NCBI RefSeq assembly: GCF_000380245.2
Contig: NZ_HG428741.1
Span: forward strand, 809,435-873,434
Length of the DNA: 64,000 nt
From: Bacillus massiliigorillae
Lineage (GTDB): Bacteria; Bacillota; Bacilli; Bacillales; DSM-1321
Direction of reading: 5' to 3'
The position numbers and the translations under genes were made by a program. The notes below the pieces were generated by a model, which worked only from the letters and a program-made list of their open reading frames with translations, searched no databases and was not told where the DNA came from. Within the stretch, counting starts at the first letter, position 1; each line of letters starts with the position of its first letter. Positions 34,136 to 42,928 of the stretch are shown here, one piece after another.

Positions 34136-36919
34136 TTAGAAAAAGTGTAAATTGGAAAAGATGTTACTTGTAAATGGTCGGTAAAACATGATGCTTTGCA
34201 ATAGGCTGTTTTGAGTAGCTGAGCCATTGTTTGGACTTGTTTGTCCGTTATTACCTTGGTTATTGCCACCAGCGTTACTATTGCCGTTACCATTGCTATT
34301 ATTACCGTTATTTCCATTACTGTTACCATTGTTGTTACTTCCGTTATTACCATTGCCATTGCCATTGTTGTTATTACCGTTATTATCTCCATTACCGTTA
34401 TCCGGAGGAGTTACAGGATTTTGATTACCGTTATCTGGAGGAGTTACAGTACCACCATCATCTGGTTTGTTTTGATCATCTTTATCGTCCGGATTCTCTG
34501 TATCTTCTGGTTCTTGTTCATCCTTTTTGTCATCTTCTTTAGGAATTTGAATTGTAGCAGTTGCAGGATCGCTTTTTTGATCTCCTACAATAGCAGTTAA
34601 TGAGAACTTATAGATACTACCAGGCGTCGGATTAGCAATACTAAATGTCATATCACCAGTTGTAGTTAAGACCGTCTGAGCTCCACCATCAATGCTTCCT
34701 TTTAGTTCAAACATAGGCTTTTGTTGTTCATCTTCTGTTTTATAGTTCCAAGTTAAGTTTAAAGTTTTCTTTTCTGGGTCATAAGCAACATTGAAACCAG
34801 TAGGTCCTTCCATCTTGTTGTATGTCTCAGAAACCGCAGTTGGCTCAGTGCCTTTTACGAAATATTCATATACGATATTTGATTCAGGTGTGAATTTTCC
34901 TGGTTTTTTTGCAGGATTAGAACCTTTTTCAACAGCTACTTTTGATACGCTGTTTGGTTTCTTAAAGTCTTTAGTATGAACACCTTCTGATACTTCTGTC
35001 ATTAAGCTTTTGAACATTTTTTTCGCAAATTGCTGTGATGCTGAACCTAAATAGTCTTTATTGTCTTTATATCCTGTCCAAATAGCTGCTGTATATTTTG
35101 TTGTATAACCAACAAACCAAGAATCTGGAACAGCTCCATCAGGAATATTGTATTTTCTTTTTATGTTTTCATCGAAATTGGTTGTACCAGTTTTACCTGC
35201 AACATCAAGACCTGGAACTCTAGCAGCTGTTCCTGTTCCTGATTCAACAGCGGTTTTTAACATATCTGTAACCATGAAGGCTGTATAATCTTTCATTGCC
35301 ACTTTTGGTTCTGGTTTTAAATCAATAGTAGTTGTTTTATCACCGAGAACAATTTTTGTTACAGCGTGTGGTTCGATATAGATTCCTTCATTACCAAATG
35401 CACTATAAGCACCTGCCATTTCCAGTGTAGACACACCAGTTTTCATACCACCGATGCTGTATGCTTCTTCGAATTCTCCTTTGAAATCTAATCCAAGTCT
35501 TTCACCGAATTCTTGGGCATTATCTTTTCCAGCTGCTTGGAATGCTTTAAGAGCAGGGATATTTAATGATTTAGCTAAAGCTTGACGAATGGACATCTGT
35601 CCTTGGTAACGATTGTTATAGTTGTTAATTTTCGTACCGTTACTATAAGAATATGGTTCATCCACAATTTGTTGGTATGTTGACCATTTTTTGTATTCAA
35701 TTGCTGGACCATAGTCTAAGATTGGTTTAATGGTAGAACCAGGTTGTCTTTCTACACTTGTTGCATAGTTAAGACCACGCTTAACACCTTTATTTCTTCC
35801 TCCACCTAATGCTTTAATTTCACCTGTTTGAGTATCGAGTAATGTGACACCTGCTTGTAAATCTTCATTAGGGTAGTTAATAACGTCATTTGTATTTAAC
35901 ATATTGTATACATATTCTTGTGCTTCAGGGTCCATTGATGTATAAACTTCAAGACCATCCGTAAAAATATTATAATCTGTTTTTTCTTCTACTTCTTCAA
36001 TTACTTGAGTAATGAACGCATCATATGGATCAGTATTGTCTTTACCACGCTTATTCTCAGGTATTAATCTTTTCTCAATTGAAATGTTTTGTGCTTCCTT
36101 CATTTCACTTTCGCTAATATAGCCATGTTGATTCATGAGTGAAAGTACAACATTTCTTCTTTTCTCTGCACGCTCCGGATTATTAAACGGATTGTATCTA
36201 CTTGGACTTTGTGGTAGACCAGCTAGTGTAGCTGCTTCATCTAATGTAAGGTCTTTCAAGTCCTTATCAAAATATGTTCTAGCGGCAGTGGCAATACCAT
36301 TGGCATTTGCACCGTAAAAGATTTTATTAATATACATTTCAAAGATTTCTTCTTTCGAATATTTTCTTTCAATTTGAAATGATAACCAAAGCTCTTGAGC
36401 TTTACGCTTTAATGTTTTCTCATCAGTTAAGAAGGAACGCTTTACTAACTGCTGTGTAATTGTACTAGCGCCTTGTGAACCAAATCCGTCTGTTAAGTTA
36501 GCGATAACCGCACCACCTAAACGAAAGATGTCGACACCATGGTGTTTGTAGAAGCGAGAGTCTTCTGTTGCTAATACCGCATCTACAACCTGCTTTGGGA
36601 TTTTATCAAAGGTAATATAATCTCGGTTTTCTTTACCGACTTCAATGAATTTTTTATTACCATCTTTATCTGTATAGAAAATCTTTGAAGAAACAGGGTC
36701 CTTCAAGAGTGCTTCGTCTAATTTTGGAGCAGAGCTAACAAAGTAAGCAAACGTTGCTCCACCTGCGATAATACCGACTAGAACTATTATCGAGAAAACT
36801 AGTAAGATGCGTTTCCATATGCTAGTTGATTTCTTGGATGGTTTTTTACTTTTTCTGCTTTTTTTATTTTGTTGTTGACTTTTTCGTCTTTCTTCTCTGG
36901 TTTGAAAATTATCAGCCAT
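34136..36919 (-). CDS. ponA: penicillin-binding protein 1A/1B (class A PBP)
   Basis: 927 aa. Basic N-terminus, one membrane helix (~36-60), glycosyltransferase domain with ATEDSRFYKHHG (E119) and GASTITQQL, transpeptidase domain with S395 in STIK, SLN (451-453) and KTGT (576-579), then a fibronectin-like region and an acidic linker. The last ~110 residues are a low-complexity Asn/Gly tail with two PPDNGN repeats. The final ~25 residues are suddenly aromatic and unlike the tail. Builds and crosslinks peptidoglycan; recU lies just upstream on the same strand. Confidence 0.94.
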   Translation of the reverse strand: MADNFQTREERRKSQQQNKKSRKSKKPSKKSTSIWKRILLVFSIIVLVGIIAGGATFAYFVSSAPKLDEALLKDPVSSKIFYTDKDGNKKFIEVGKENRDYITFDKIPKQVVDAVLATEDSRFYKHHGVDIFRLGGAVIANLTDGFGSQGASTITQQLVKRSFLTDEKTLKRKAQELWLSFQIERKYSKEEIFEMYINKIFYGANANGIATAARTYFDKDLKDLTLDEAATLAGLPQSPSRYNPFNNPERAEKRRNVVLSLMNQHGYISESEMKEAQNISIEKRLIPENKRGKDNTDPYDAFITQVIEEVEEKTDYNIFTDGLEVYTSMDPEAQEYVYNMLNTNDVINYPNEDLQAGVTLLDTQTGEIKALGGGRNKGVKRGLNYATSVERQPGSTIKPILDYGPAIEYKKWSTYQQIVDEPYSYSNGTKINNYNNRYQGQMSIRQALAKSLNIPALKAFQAAGKDNAQEFGERLGLDFKGEFEEAYSIGGMKTGVSTLEMAGAYSAFGNEGIYIEPHAVTKIVLGDKTTTIDLKPEPKVAMKDYTAFMVTDMLKTAVESGTGTAARVPGLDVAGKTGTTNFDENIKRKYNIPDGAVPDSWFVGYTTKYTAAIWTGYKDNKDYLGSASQQFAKKMFKSLMTEVSEGVHTKDFKKPNSVSKVAVEKGSNPAKKPGKFTPESNIVYEYFVKGTEPTAVSETYNKMEGPTGFNVAYDPEKKTLNLTWNYKTEDEQQKPMFELKGSIDGGAQTVLTTTGDMTFSIANPTPGSIYKFSLTAIVGDQKSDPATATIQIPKEDDKKDEQEPEDTENPDDKDDQNKPDDGGTVTPPDNGNQNPVTPPDNGNGDNNGNNNNGNGNGNNGSNNNGNSNGNNGNNSNGNGNSNAGGNNQGNNGQTSPNNGSATQNSLLQSIMFYRPFTSNIFSNLHFF

Positions 36920-36950
36920 TTAAAGCTAACCTGCCTTTCTTGACAACCTT

Positions 36951-37565
36951 TTATGCTTTCTCTATGAGTTGGTCAACTACTTTTAAGTAGTCAATTCTAG
37001 GTTGAAAGCCAATCGAGATTTTATATGAAGTAAGTTCTACTTCTTTTTTTGTAATAGATTTTCTTCCACCATTCTTCATTCGATTCCAAAATTGGATTAA
37101 ATGAAGAGCTTCCATAATGAAGATTTCTCCAGTGGAGGAAAAACTCATGATAATAAATGCTAAACCTTGTTGCCTTAGCACTTGTTCCATATGTTGTATT
37201 TGATGTTCATGGAAGTTTTGTAATGGAAATGAAGTTTTATTCTTCGTTTCCTTTGCTTCAAAATCTAAATATTTTCCACGGTATACACCATTATAATCCG
37301 TGGTGGAAGCTTGTTTGAAGTATGCTTCTTTAATGACAGCAGCACTTCTTTTTGGATAATGAACATCTACAATTTGCACGGGTGTAGGCTTCTTATGAAC
37401 TACTGCAATATTATGAGCAAGATAATATTCGTTCGTTTCATTTAGATCTTCTTCTAAAGTCATACCACGATTACTGTAATTAATCTGTTGTTTAGCTGTT
37501 ACTTGATTGTTTTGTCTTTGGTTCACAGCTACGAATTTTTTACCATTCGGATAATGAAAGACCAT
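36951..37565 (-). CDS. recU: Holliday junction resolvase RecU
   Basis: 204 aa. YSNRGMTLEEDLNETN, the VHYPKRSAAVIKEAYFKQASTTDYNGVYRG segment and the nuclease core DFEAKETKNKTSF are characteristic. Resolves recombination intermediates and aids chromosome segregation. A run of G lies just before the ATG. Forms an operon with ponA, as in other bacilli. Confidence 0.95.
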   Translation of the reverse strand: MVFHYPNGKKFVAVNQRQNNQVTAKQQINYSNRGMTLEEDLNETNEYYLAHNIAVVHKKPTPVQIVDVHYPKRSAAVIKEAYFKQASTTDYNGVYRGKYLDFEAKETKNKTSFPLQNFHEHQIQHMEQVLRQQGLAFIIMSFSSTGEIFIMEALHLIQFWNRMKNGGRKSITKKEVELTSYKISIGFQPRIDYLKVVDQLIEKA

Positions 37566-37698
37566 TCTTCTACCCCCTGACCCCTCATCTATGATAACAG
37601 AAATGGAAATGAAATGTAGTATAAAATAATTGGAATCACTTCACCCTAATAGTATGATTATACACTTTTTGTTTTTTAGATAGAAAGAGGTAGTACGA

Positions 37699-38679
37699 AT
37701 GCTCACATTTTCTCCATTAGAAAGCAATAAAACACATCAGCAAGATTTAATTTCAATTATTATGAACTATACAACGAAATATAACAAAGATAATATCTCT
37801 CGAACGAATGCTTATTTTACTTTTTTTAAGATGTATCCTGAAATTAAGTGGGCTTTTCTAGCTAGTATGGTTTCAAGAAACGCTGGTTGGAATATGTGTG
37901 ACCTTGAAGGTGCAATCTTACCGAAAACATTACCGCCTCACTTTAGAAAAGAGTTGTTTCTTACTTACGAAACGACGAACTTTTTAATTTTTAAAGACGC
38001 TTTCCCTCAATTATTGCTCTATCATTATTCGACGAAAACAAGTACATCTTTGTTTCACTTAAATAAATATTTTTCAACGTCTTACTTTATGTGTAAAGAA
38101 TGGGAGTTGTTTTGGAAAGAAAGAAATGAAAATCGACTGATGACATCACTTATCATTAATGAACAAAATGTCGTGCAAAAGCCGATTATAGAGGGCGCTT
38201 TTTTTCAAAAGAAGGTTTTTCAATCTCATATTTTTTTATTTCAAGATTTGCTGCATTTTAGCGCGGTATTATTTCCAACTGTTCGTGGTGAATTATACGG
38301 GGCTTCCGCTCACAGTTTTAGGAAACTTGATGAGCGAATTTATCTAGGTAAAGTATTAGCGAATATTTTATTTTCATCCGAACTATTTCCTCATTTTTAT
38401 CAATTTGCTGCTAAGACAGAACATACTGGTTCAAGAGAAGATTACGAACAGTATTTTCCGTATCGAAAGCAGAGAGAAACACCGTATTTGCGAACAGTTT
38501 ATCCGGTCATTGATTTAAGTAGTGTGGAAAAAGGCGATTGGGAACAAACGCAAAAGGTGAAGAGTAAATGGGTTAGAAACGTTAGCAAACCAAAGAATAT
38601 CAATATAACGAAATGGTATGAAAAAAAGCAAAAGCAATTCCGTTTACTCAATTCAATATGGAATTTAAGTGATGAATAA
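37699..38679 (+). CDS. yppC: YppC, DUF2515 family protein
   Basis: 326 aa. MVSRNAGWNMCDLEG and the LLYHYS-type segments match the DUF2515 family encoded next to recU in bacilli. AAAGAGG ribosome site. Divergent from recU. Function unknown. Confidence 0.85.
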   Translation: MLTFSPLESNKTHQQDLISIIMNYTTKYNKDNISRTNAYFTFFKMYPEIKWAFLASMVSRNAGWNMCDLEGAILPKTLPPHFRKELFLTYETTNFLIFKDAFPQLLLYHYSTKTSTSLFHLNKYFSTSYFMCKEWELFWKERNENRLMTSLIINEQNVVQKPIIEGAFFQKKVFQSHIFLFQDLLHFSAVLFPTVRGELYGASAHSFRKLDERIYLGKVLANILFSSELFPHFYQFAAKTEHTGSREDYEQYFPYRKQRETPYLRTVYPVIDLSSVEKGDWEQTQKVKSKWVRNVSKPKNINITKWYEKKQKQFRLLNSIWNLSDE

Positions 38680-38681
38680 GG

Positions 38682-38716
38682 AAAAGGTCTGAGCCCTCTA
38701 AGGCATCAGACCTTTT
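38682..38716 (+). terminator. terminator after yppC
   Basis: AAAAGGTCTGA / TCAGACCTTTT, perfect 11-bp stem. Confidence 0.8.
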
Positions 38717-38769
38717 AAATTTGAAGTAATGGCATCAATCAAAAAAGACCAGTGCCGGTTTTTCTATTG

Positions 38770-38930
38770 TTCAGCTCCAGTGCCCAGCTTCTAGTGGATT
38801 TCGCCAACCTCCTTACGATAAGTCAACATCGAATGGACTAACGTCTCTTCGTGTTTCCTATATCTCATTCGGAGGGCTCCAATCCATACGAAGCTAACAG
38901 AGGCACTTCCGCTTTTCTCAAGTAGCTGGA
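38770..38930. repeat. dispersed intergenic repeat, Bacillus bcr-type
   Basis: About 160 bp from TCAGCTCCAGTGCCCAGC to AGTAGCTGGA. I recognise the pattern (CCTTACGATAAGTCAACATC, TCTCATTCGGAGG, CTTCCGCTTTTCTCAAGTAGCTGG) as a repeat common between genes of the B. cereus group. The ends are weak inverted repeats (CAGCTCCAG / TAGCTGGA). It overlaps the 3' end of sspM. Preceded at ~38741 by a motif shared with 31916 and 32086. Confidence 0.6.
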
Positions 38931-39028
38931 CGGTCTGGTCGATCTAGTTTCGGATTTCCTTGCCCAGCTTTTGTAGTTGTATTTTTCTTTTCTTTTAGTT
39001 CTTGTTCTTTGGAATCATTTCTACCCAT
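38918..39028 (-). CDS. sspM: small acid-soluble spore protein SspM
   Basis: 36 aa, too short for most gene callers. GGAGGTG lies just before ATG 39028. The sequence is charged and ends in KLDRPDRPAT, like the LGGPNRPST end of B. subtilis SspM (34 aa, from memory). Position next to yppC/recU agrees. A minor spore protein made in the forespore. Its last codons and stop come from the repeat at 38770-38930. Confidence 0.75.
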   Translation of the reverse strand: MGRNDSKEQELKEKKNTTTKAGQGNPKLDRPDRPAT

Positions 39029-39209
39029 AGTGAACACCTCCTAACGATAGTCTGCCTATGCGTTGTGAAATCATGCATAGTATTTTGTCGAATCAACTAT
39101 TAGACCTACTTTTTTTGCCGATATTCTTCTAGTTTTGTCTATAAGGAAGGTAATGATAGGGATGTATAGAATTATTACAAAAAACCAATATGGAATGAGG
39201 GGGAAAATA

Positions 39210-39473
39210 ATGAAGAAAGAATTAGTTACGCCATTTGAATTAGAAGCGATGATTCAATATATGAATTTGCAATTAGATGTAATAGAAGAAAAAGTAGTTA
39301 TGTCCGTTCAGTTAGAGAAAGAAAATCTAATCACCAAGCAACGGAAAAAGGTATCGCAAGTAGTAAGTGATTATCGAGATGTAGAGCGGGAATTTTTATT
39401 GAAACAATTCGTGAATGTAGAGGGGGAATCTCATAATCAGGTAATGACAATTAAACCAGAATTTAGTTATTAA
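39210..39473 (+). CDS. small conserved hypothetical protein
   Basis: 87 aa, helical and charged. ATG 39210 has GAGGGGG upstream; in-frame starts from 39135 onward are weaker. It lies where B. subtilis carries yppD but I cannot confirm homology. Function unknown. Confidence 0.62.
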   Translation: MKKELVTPFELEAMIQYMNLQLDVIEEKVVMSVQLEKENLITKQRKKVSQVVSDYRDVEREFLLKQFVNVEGESHNQVMTIKPEFSY

Positions 39474-39566
39474 CATGTATTTGCGTCTAAGTGACGCTAT
39501 TTTTTTTGAGTTTATCGTAGATATCACGTATATTGGTAAACAAGTTTGAAAGATGGAGTGAATAAA

Positions 39567-39923
39567 ATGACAAGAGAAGAAGCGTTATTATACACAAAAG
39601 AATTAAATAAATTACTTGATGATATAAATGAGAAATACGAAAAAGTTCGCCTTACGAAAGAAGAGGCTGATTTTTATAAGGATGTGGAGCCTTATGCAAA
39701 TAGCGTTCGTGACCGTGCTCAAAAATGGTATGAATCAATTCAACAAGTAATAGAGAATAATGAAGCTTATATTCAAGGTGAGCGACAAGTTGAACAGGTT
39801 GTAGACAATATTTGTACTTTAAGTGTACAAGCATTCCAATATTCTACGAGTTATAGTCGTTTTAAAAGTTATTATCAATCAACTAAATTTCTTTTAAAAA
39901 CAATTGAAAGGCAATTAGTCTAG
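39567..39923 (+). CDS. yppE: YppE, DUF1798 family protein
   Basis: 118 aa, all-helical (four-helix type). ATG 39567 behind GATGGAGTG. Composition and position between yppC and yppG fit YppE. Function unknown. Confidence 0.8.
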   Translation: MTREEALLYTKELNKLLDDINEKYEKVRLTKEEADFYKDVEPYANSVRDRAQKWYESIQQVIENNEAYIQGERQVEQVVDNICTLSVQAFQYSTSYSRFKSYYQSTKFLLKTIERQLV

Positions 39924-39928
39924 AAGGG

Positions 39929-39978
39929 AAACCTCCTGAATGGTTTGTGGCTAATATCACAACATAGGAGGTTTTCGC
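39929..39978 (+). terminator. terminator-like hairpin after yppE
   Basis: GGAAACCTCCT / AGGAGGTTTTC around a ~28-nt loop. Confidence 0.6.
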
Positions 39979-40023
39979 ATATATTACAGGGAATAATGAT
40001 GATGTAGAAAGAAGGGAGCTGAC

Positions 40024-40605
40024 ATGATGAGACCCTTTCCAATGATGGGACAAATGCCACAATTCTACTATGACAGTCGATATGATGAGCCATATCCACC
40101 AATGGGAGAGCCTTATAATATGTATGGCCCAGCTAACTTCCCGCAATCAATGCCATATTATCAAGAAGGAATGTTTCCACCACAAGAGATGCAACAAATG
40201 CAGCCTCAAATGTATCCTCATCCAATGCAGGGGAATATGCAACCATATGGACAGGGGATGTTTAACGGAGGGCATATTCCGATGCCTCAGCCTCAAATGG
40301 GCTATCAACAACCAGCAGCAGCTCCTCCGATGGCAGGAGCGAAACCTTCGCCATTTGCCAATCCTTTACACTCGCCTAAAGTGCAGCAACAGCTAGCTAC
40401 TCAATATCCGAATCCATATCCGAAGCAAGCATTTATGCAAAAGCAACAACCATCTGGCTTTCAATCTATCATGAATCAATTTAAAACTCAGGATGGTTCG
40501 ATGGATGTTACTAAAATGATGAATACGGCTGGACAAATGATGGGAACGGTAAACCAGGTGGGAAGTATGTTTAAAGGGCTTGGAGGTTTCTTCAAAGCAA
40601 CATAA
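40024..40605 (+). CDS. yppG: YppG-like Met/Pro/Gln-rich protein
   Basis: 193 aa. The first ~150 residues are low complexity, rich in Met, Pro, Gln and Tyr (PMQGNMQPYGQGM), like spore coat or surface proteins. The C-terminal ~50 residues (FQSIMNQFKTQDGSMDVTKMMNTAGQMMGTVNQV) are a conserved helical YppG domain. Likely spore-related, by composition and family. Confidence 0.8.
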   Translation: MMRPFPMMGQMPQFYYDSRYDEPYPPMGEPYNMYGPANFPQSMPYYQEGMFPPQEMQQMQPQMYPHPMQGNMQPYGQGMFNGGHIPMPQPQMGYQQPAAAPPMAGAKPSPFANPLHSPKVQQQLATQYPNPYPKQAFMQKQQPSGFQSIMNQFKTQDGSMDVTKMMNTAGQMMGTVNQVGSMFKGLGGFFKAT

Positions 40606-40621
40606 TTGACTAATCATTTTA

Positions 40622-40675
40622 TAACAAAAGAGGGTATCTAAAGAAATCAAATTAGATACCCTCTTTTGTTATTTT
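40622..40675 (+). terminator. terminator after yppG
   Basis: AACAAAAGAGGGTATCTA / TAGATACCCTCTTTTGTT, perfect 18-bp stem, followed by ATTTT. Confidence 0.9.
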
Positions 40676-40690
40676 GAAATAATGAAATAA

Positions 40691-40719
40691 AAAAGTAAGC
40701 ACGTGACTAATGCTTACTT
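40691..40719 (-). terminator. terminator of the hsp20 gene
   Basis: AAGTAAGCA / TGCTTACTT with a T-rich tail on the minus strand. Confidence 0.75.
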
Positions 40720-40729
40720 TAGATGTGTT

Positions 40730-41215
40730 TTATTTAGCGTTGATGAATTTTACTTCTTTTCCTTTAATTTTTGGAACGACTACTTCTAGTAATCCATCAT
40801 TATGTTGTGCAATAATCCCTTGGTCGTTTATTGGTTTAACGAATGTAACACTTCTTGAAACGGTTTGAAATGCTTGCTTTTGACTAAGGGTTTTGCCATT
40901 TTTGTCATGTTGATGGGACTGTTCATAATTATGAACAGTGATCATTAACGATTGATTGTATGCTTCAATATTAATTTGTTGTTGTTTTATACCGGCAAGT
41001 TTTGCTCGCACAATATAGGAATCGTGTTCTTCTGTCATTTCAATAGGAAAGCTTCTGTTCATGGTGGAATTGTGAAAGAAACTGTCCATTGATTGTAGTG
41101 CACCGCCTATAGGTTTTCCACTAAAGAGTTGATCGATATTGGATATAAAATCAGAGAAAGTATCATTTCTATTACGCCTTGAAGGTAGGTGATTCATTTT
41201 TTTATCAGTAGACAT
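40730..41215 (-). CDS. Hsp20/alpha-crystallin family small heat-shock protein
   Basis: 161 aa from ATG 41215 behind AAAGGAGAG (the longer frame starts inside that ribosome site). Alpha-crystallin domain (~65-160) with AKLAGIKQQQINIEAYNQSL and the C-terminal VVVPKIKGKEV. Disordered N-terminus. A holdase chaperone; in spore formers of this family some members are coat-associated (CotM-like), which I cannot decide here. A promoter (TTGTCC, 16 bp, TATAAG) reads into it from 41284. Confidence 0.87.
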   Translation of the reverse strand: MSTDKKMNHLPSRRNRNDTFSDFISNIDQLFSGKPIGGALQSMDSFFHNSTMNRSFPIEMTEEHDSYIVRAKLAGIKQQQINIEAYNQSLMITVHNYEQSHQHDKNGKTLSQKQAFQTVSRSVTFVKPINDQGIIAQHNDGLLEVVVPKIKGKEVKFINAK

Positions 41216-41443
41216 TATTTTCTCTCCTTTCATTCCGAGGTTATATGGTGTTTCTTCTTATACTTATAAGTGTATGTAGGACAAGTTTAAGAGGTTCCCA
41301 ATTATAGAGAGCGGGTACTATTCCATGACTTAAGAAATTATTAAGAAATTGATAAGAAAATAAATATTGTTGAGGCTAGAAAGAACGTGTAGAATGTACA
41401 AATGTGAGAAACGTAATTTGTGAATGTGAGCGAGGTAAAAAGC

Positions 41444-41539
41444 ATGCAAAAAATGATTCTGTTTTTGTTTTTCTTAGTTGTTTGTTTAACAGTAGTAATG
41501 TTTACAGTATTAAAGGATAACTTCTATGCTTTTTTATAA
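41444..41539 (+). CDS. 31-residue membrane peptide
   Basis: MQKMILFLFFLVVCLTVVMF..., one membrane helix and a short hydrophilic end. GCGAGG upstream with good spacing. Lies alone between hsp20 and cotD. Function unknown. Confidence 0.45.
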   Translation: MQKMILFLFFLVVCLTVVMFTVLKDNFYAFL

Positions 41540-41560
41540 TAAATAGGTCTTTTGACTAGT

Positions 41561-41588
41561 ACATGTGCCTTTTTGAATTCATAGTCTG
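41561..41588 (+). promoter_or_regulatory. candidate sigma-K promoter of cotD
   Basis: AC at 41561-41562, 17-bp spacer, CATAGTCT at 41580-41587, which fits the sigma-K consensus AC-N16/17-CATAnnnTA well. This agrees with mother-cell expression of a coat gene. Confidence 0.5.
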
Positions 41589-41626
41589 TTAATGTAAGTT
41601 AAAACTATGATGAAAGAGGGGACACT

Positions 41627-42136
41627 ATGATGGATAAAAAATATCATGGTATGTGCGCTACACCTAACACTAGCCCGATTATGGCAGGAGGCGGAATGGG
41701 TGGCTTTCCAACACAAGTAAGTCCAGCTACAATGGGCCCTGGAATGGGAATGGGTGGCTTTCCAACACAAGTAAGTCCAGCTACAATGGGGCCTGGAATG
41801 GGTGGCTTTGGTGGATTCCCAGGCGGCGGCTTTGGTGGTCCTACACAAGTAAACCCTGCAAATATCGGTCCAACTCAAGTAATGCCTGCAAATGTGAGCC
41901 CTACAAACAATGTTGTCAATAAGAATATTTTTAAGCACATTGTTCCACATGTGCATCCAACACATACAACAACAGTGAATGACCACGTATTCCAACATCA
42001 ACACTACTTCCCGCAAACTCAATCTGTTGTGAACCGATGCTGTAACCAACAAGTAATTTGTGGAGGTATGCCACCAATGCCAACATGTTGTCCACCACCA
42101 CCATGTTGTCCGCCACCACGACCATTTTGCTGTTAA
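41627..42136 (+). CDS. cotD: spore coat protein CotD family
   Basis: 169 aa. The C-terminal half is the CotD signature: histidine-rich (HIVPHVHPTHTTTVNDHVFQHQHYFPQT) then Cys/Pro-rich (CCPPPPCCPPPRPFCC). The N-terminal half holds two exact 18-residue repeats (GGFPTQVSPATMGPG core) encoded by a 54-bp tandem repeat at 41695-41802. Inner coat protein, made late in the mother cell. AGAGGGG ribosome site. Confidence 0.9.
   Translation: MMDKKYHGMCATPNTSPIMAGGGMGGFPTQVSPATMGPGMGMGGFPTQVSPATMGPGMGGFGGFPGGGFGGPTQVNPANIGPTQVMPANVSPTNNVVNKNIFKHIVPHVHPTHTTTVNDHVFQHQHYFPQTQSVVNRCCNQQVICGGMPPMPTCCPPPPCCPPPRPFCC
41695..41802 (+). repeat. 54-bp tandem repeat in cotD
   Basis: Two adjacent units beginning AATGGGTGGCTTTCCAACAC at 41695 and 41749, differing by about one base. 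Further partial units (GGTGGATTCCCAGG, CCTACACAAGTAAACCCTGC) follow. Confidence 0.85.
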
Positions 42137-42140
42137 AACA

Positions 42141-42163
42141 AGGGCTGAGTATCAGCCCTTTCT
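42141..42163 (+). terminator. terminator after cotD
   Basis: AGGGCTGA / TCAGCCCT with a short loop, then TTCTTT. Confidence 0.75.
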
Positions 42164-42236
42164 TTCGTTGTTACTTTATGTTACACTTTTGGACAATTGC
42201 AAATACCTAAACTATTTTTGAAATAAAGGAGCAATT

Positions 42237-42797
42237 ATGTTAAAAGTGTTATTTGTTACAGGATATAAAAACTTTGAACTGGGTATATTTAATAATAATT
42301 CCAACGAAGCTAACTTCATTAAGAAAGCTATCGAAAAGCGACTTCTTCAACTTGTAGAAGAAGGTCTTGAATGGGTGATTATTACAGGTCAACTCGGCGT
42401 GGAATTATGGGCAGGAGAGGCTGTTATAAATATTCGAAAAGAATATCCTGAATTACATTTAGCTGTGACGCCCCCTTTTTTGGAACAAGAAAGTAATTGG
42501 AATGAAAAAAATCAAGAATATTATCATTACATATTATCTCAAGCGGATTTTGTAGAAGCTATATCTAAGCAAAAATATGTAAATCCAATGCAGTTTAAGA
42601 ATAGAGATCAATTTCTTTTAGCTAAATCTGATGGGCTGCTTATTGTTTACGATGAAGAACAAGAAGGAAGCGTAAAATATTTCTATAATGAATCAAAGCG
42701 CTATCAAGAAAAGCATGATTATCAAATTATGCAAATGGACTTCTATGAGCTACAACAGTATATTGAAGCAGCGTCTATGGATTATTTAAATGATTAA
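42237..42797 (+). CDS. ypsA: YpsA, UPF0398/DUF1273 protein
   Basis: 186 aa SLOG-fold protein. VIITGQLGVELWAGE is the nucleotide-sugar-binding glycine motif, and VEAISKQKY and DGLLIVYDEE follow. In B. subtilis YpsA is linked to cell division and works near GpsB; the neighbouring gpsB here agrees. AAAGGAGCA ribosome site. Confidence 0.9.
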   Translation: MLKVLFVTGYKNFELGIFNNNSNEANFIKKAIEKRLLQLVEEGLEWVIITGQLGVELWAGEAVINIRKEYPELHLAVTPPFLEQESNWNEKNQEYYHYILSQADFVEAISKQKYVNPMQFKNRDQFLLAKSDGLLIVYDEEQEGSVKYFYNESKRYQEKHDYQIMQMDFYELQQYIEAASMDYLND

Positions 42798-42928
42798 CAA
42801 ATATGTGAATTTAGTCAAGAATAAAGAAATATTTTAATTAATTTCGTAAGATAAATTGACAAAGTTTACTCTTTTTGAAAAAATAATAGAAAAGCTAATG
42901 AATGGCGTATGTATTGAGGTGAATCCTG

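Noticed and set aside
34262..34400. CRISPR-like short repeats
   Set aside because: The repeats are codon-level (ATT/ACC GTT, Asn-Gly) inside ponA, have no spacer structure, and no cas gene is present.
34227..34600. three overlapping plus-strand frames of 65-119 codons
   Set aside because: They are antisense to the Asn/Gly repeat tail of ponA; their low-complexity Leu/Pro, Tyr/His and Val/Ile content comes from the repeat.
41579..42052. 157-aa minus-strand frame opposite cotD
   Set aside because: Composition (Cys/Trp/His/Ser rich) mirrors the repetitive cotD sequence, and there is no ribosome site.
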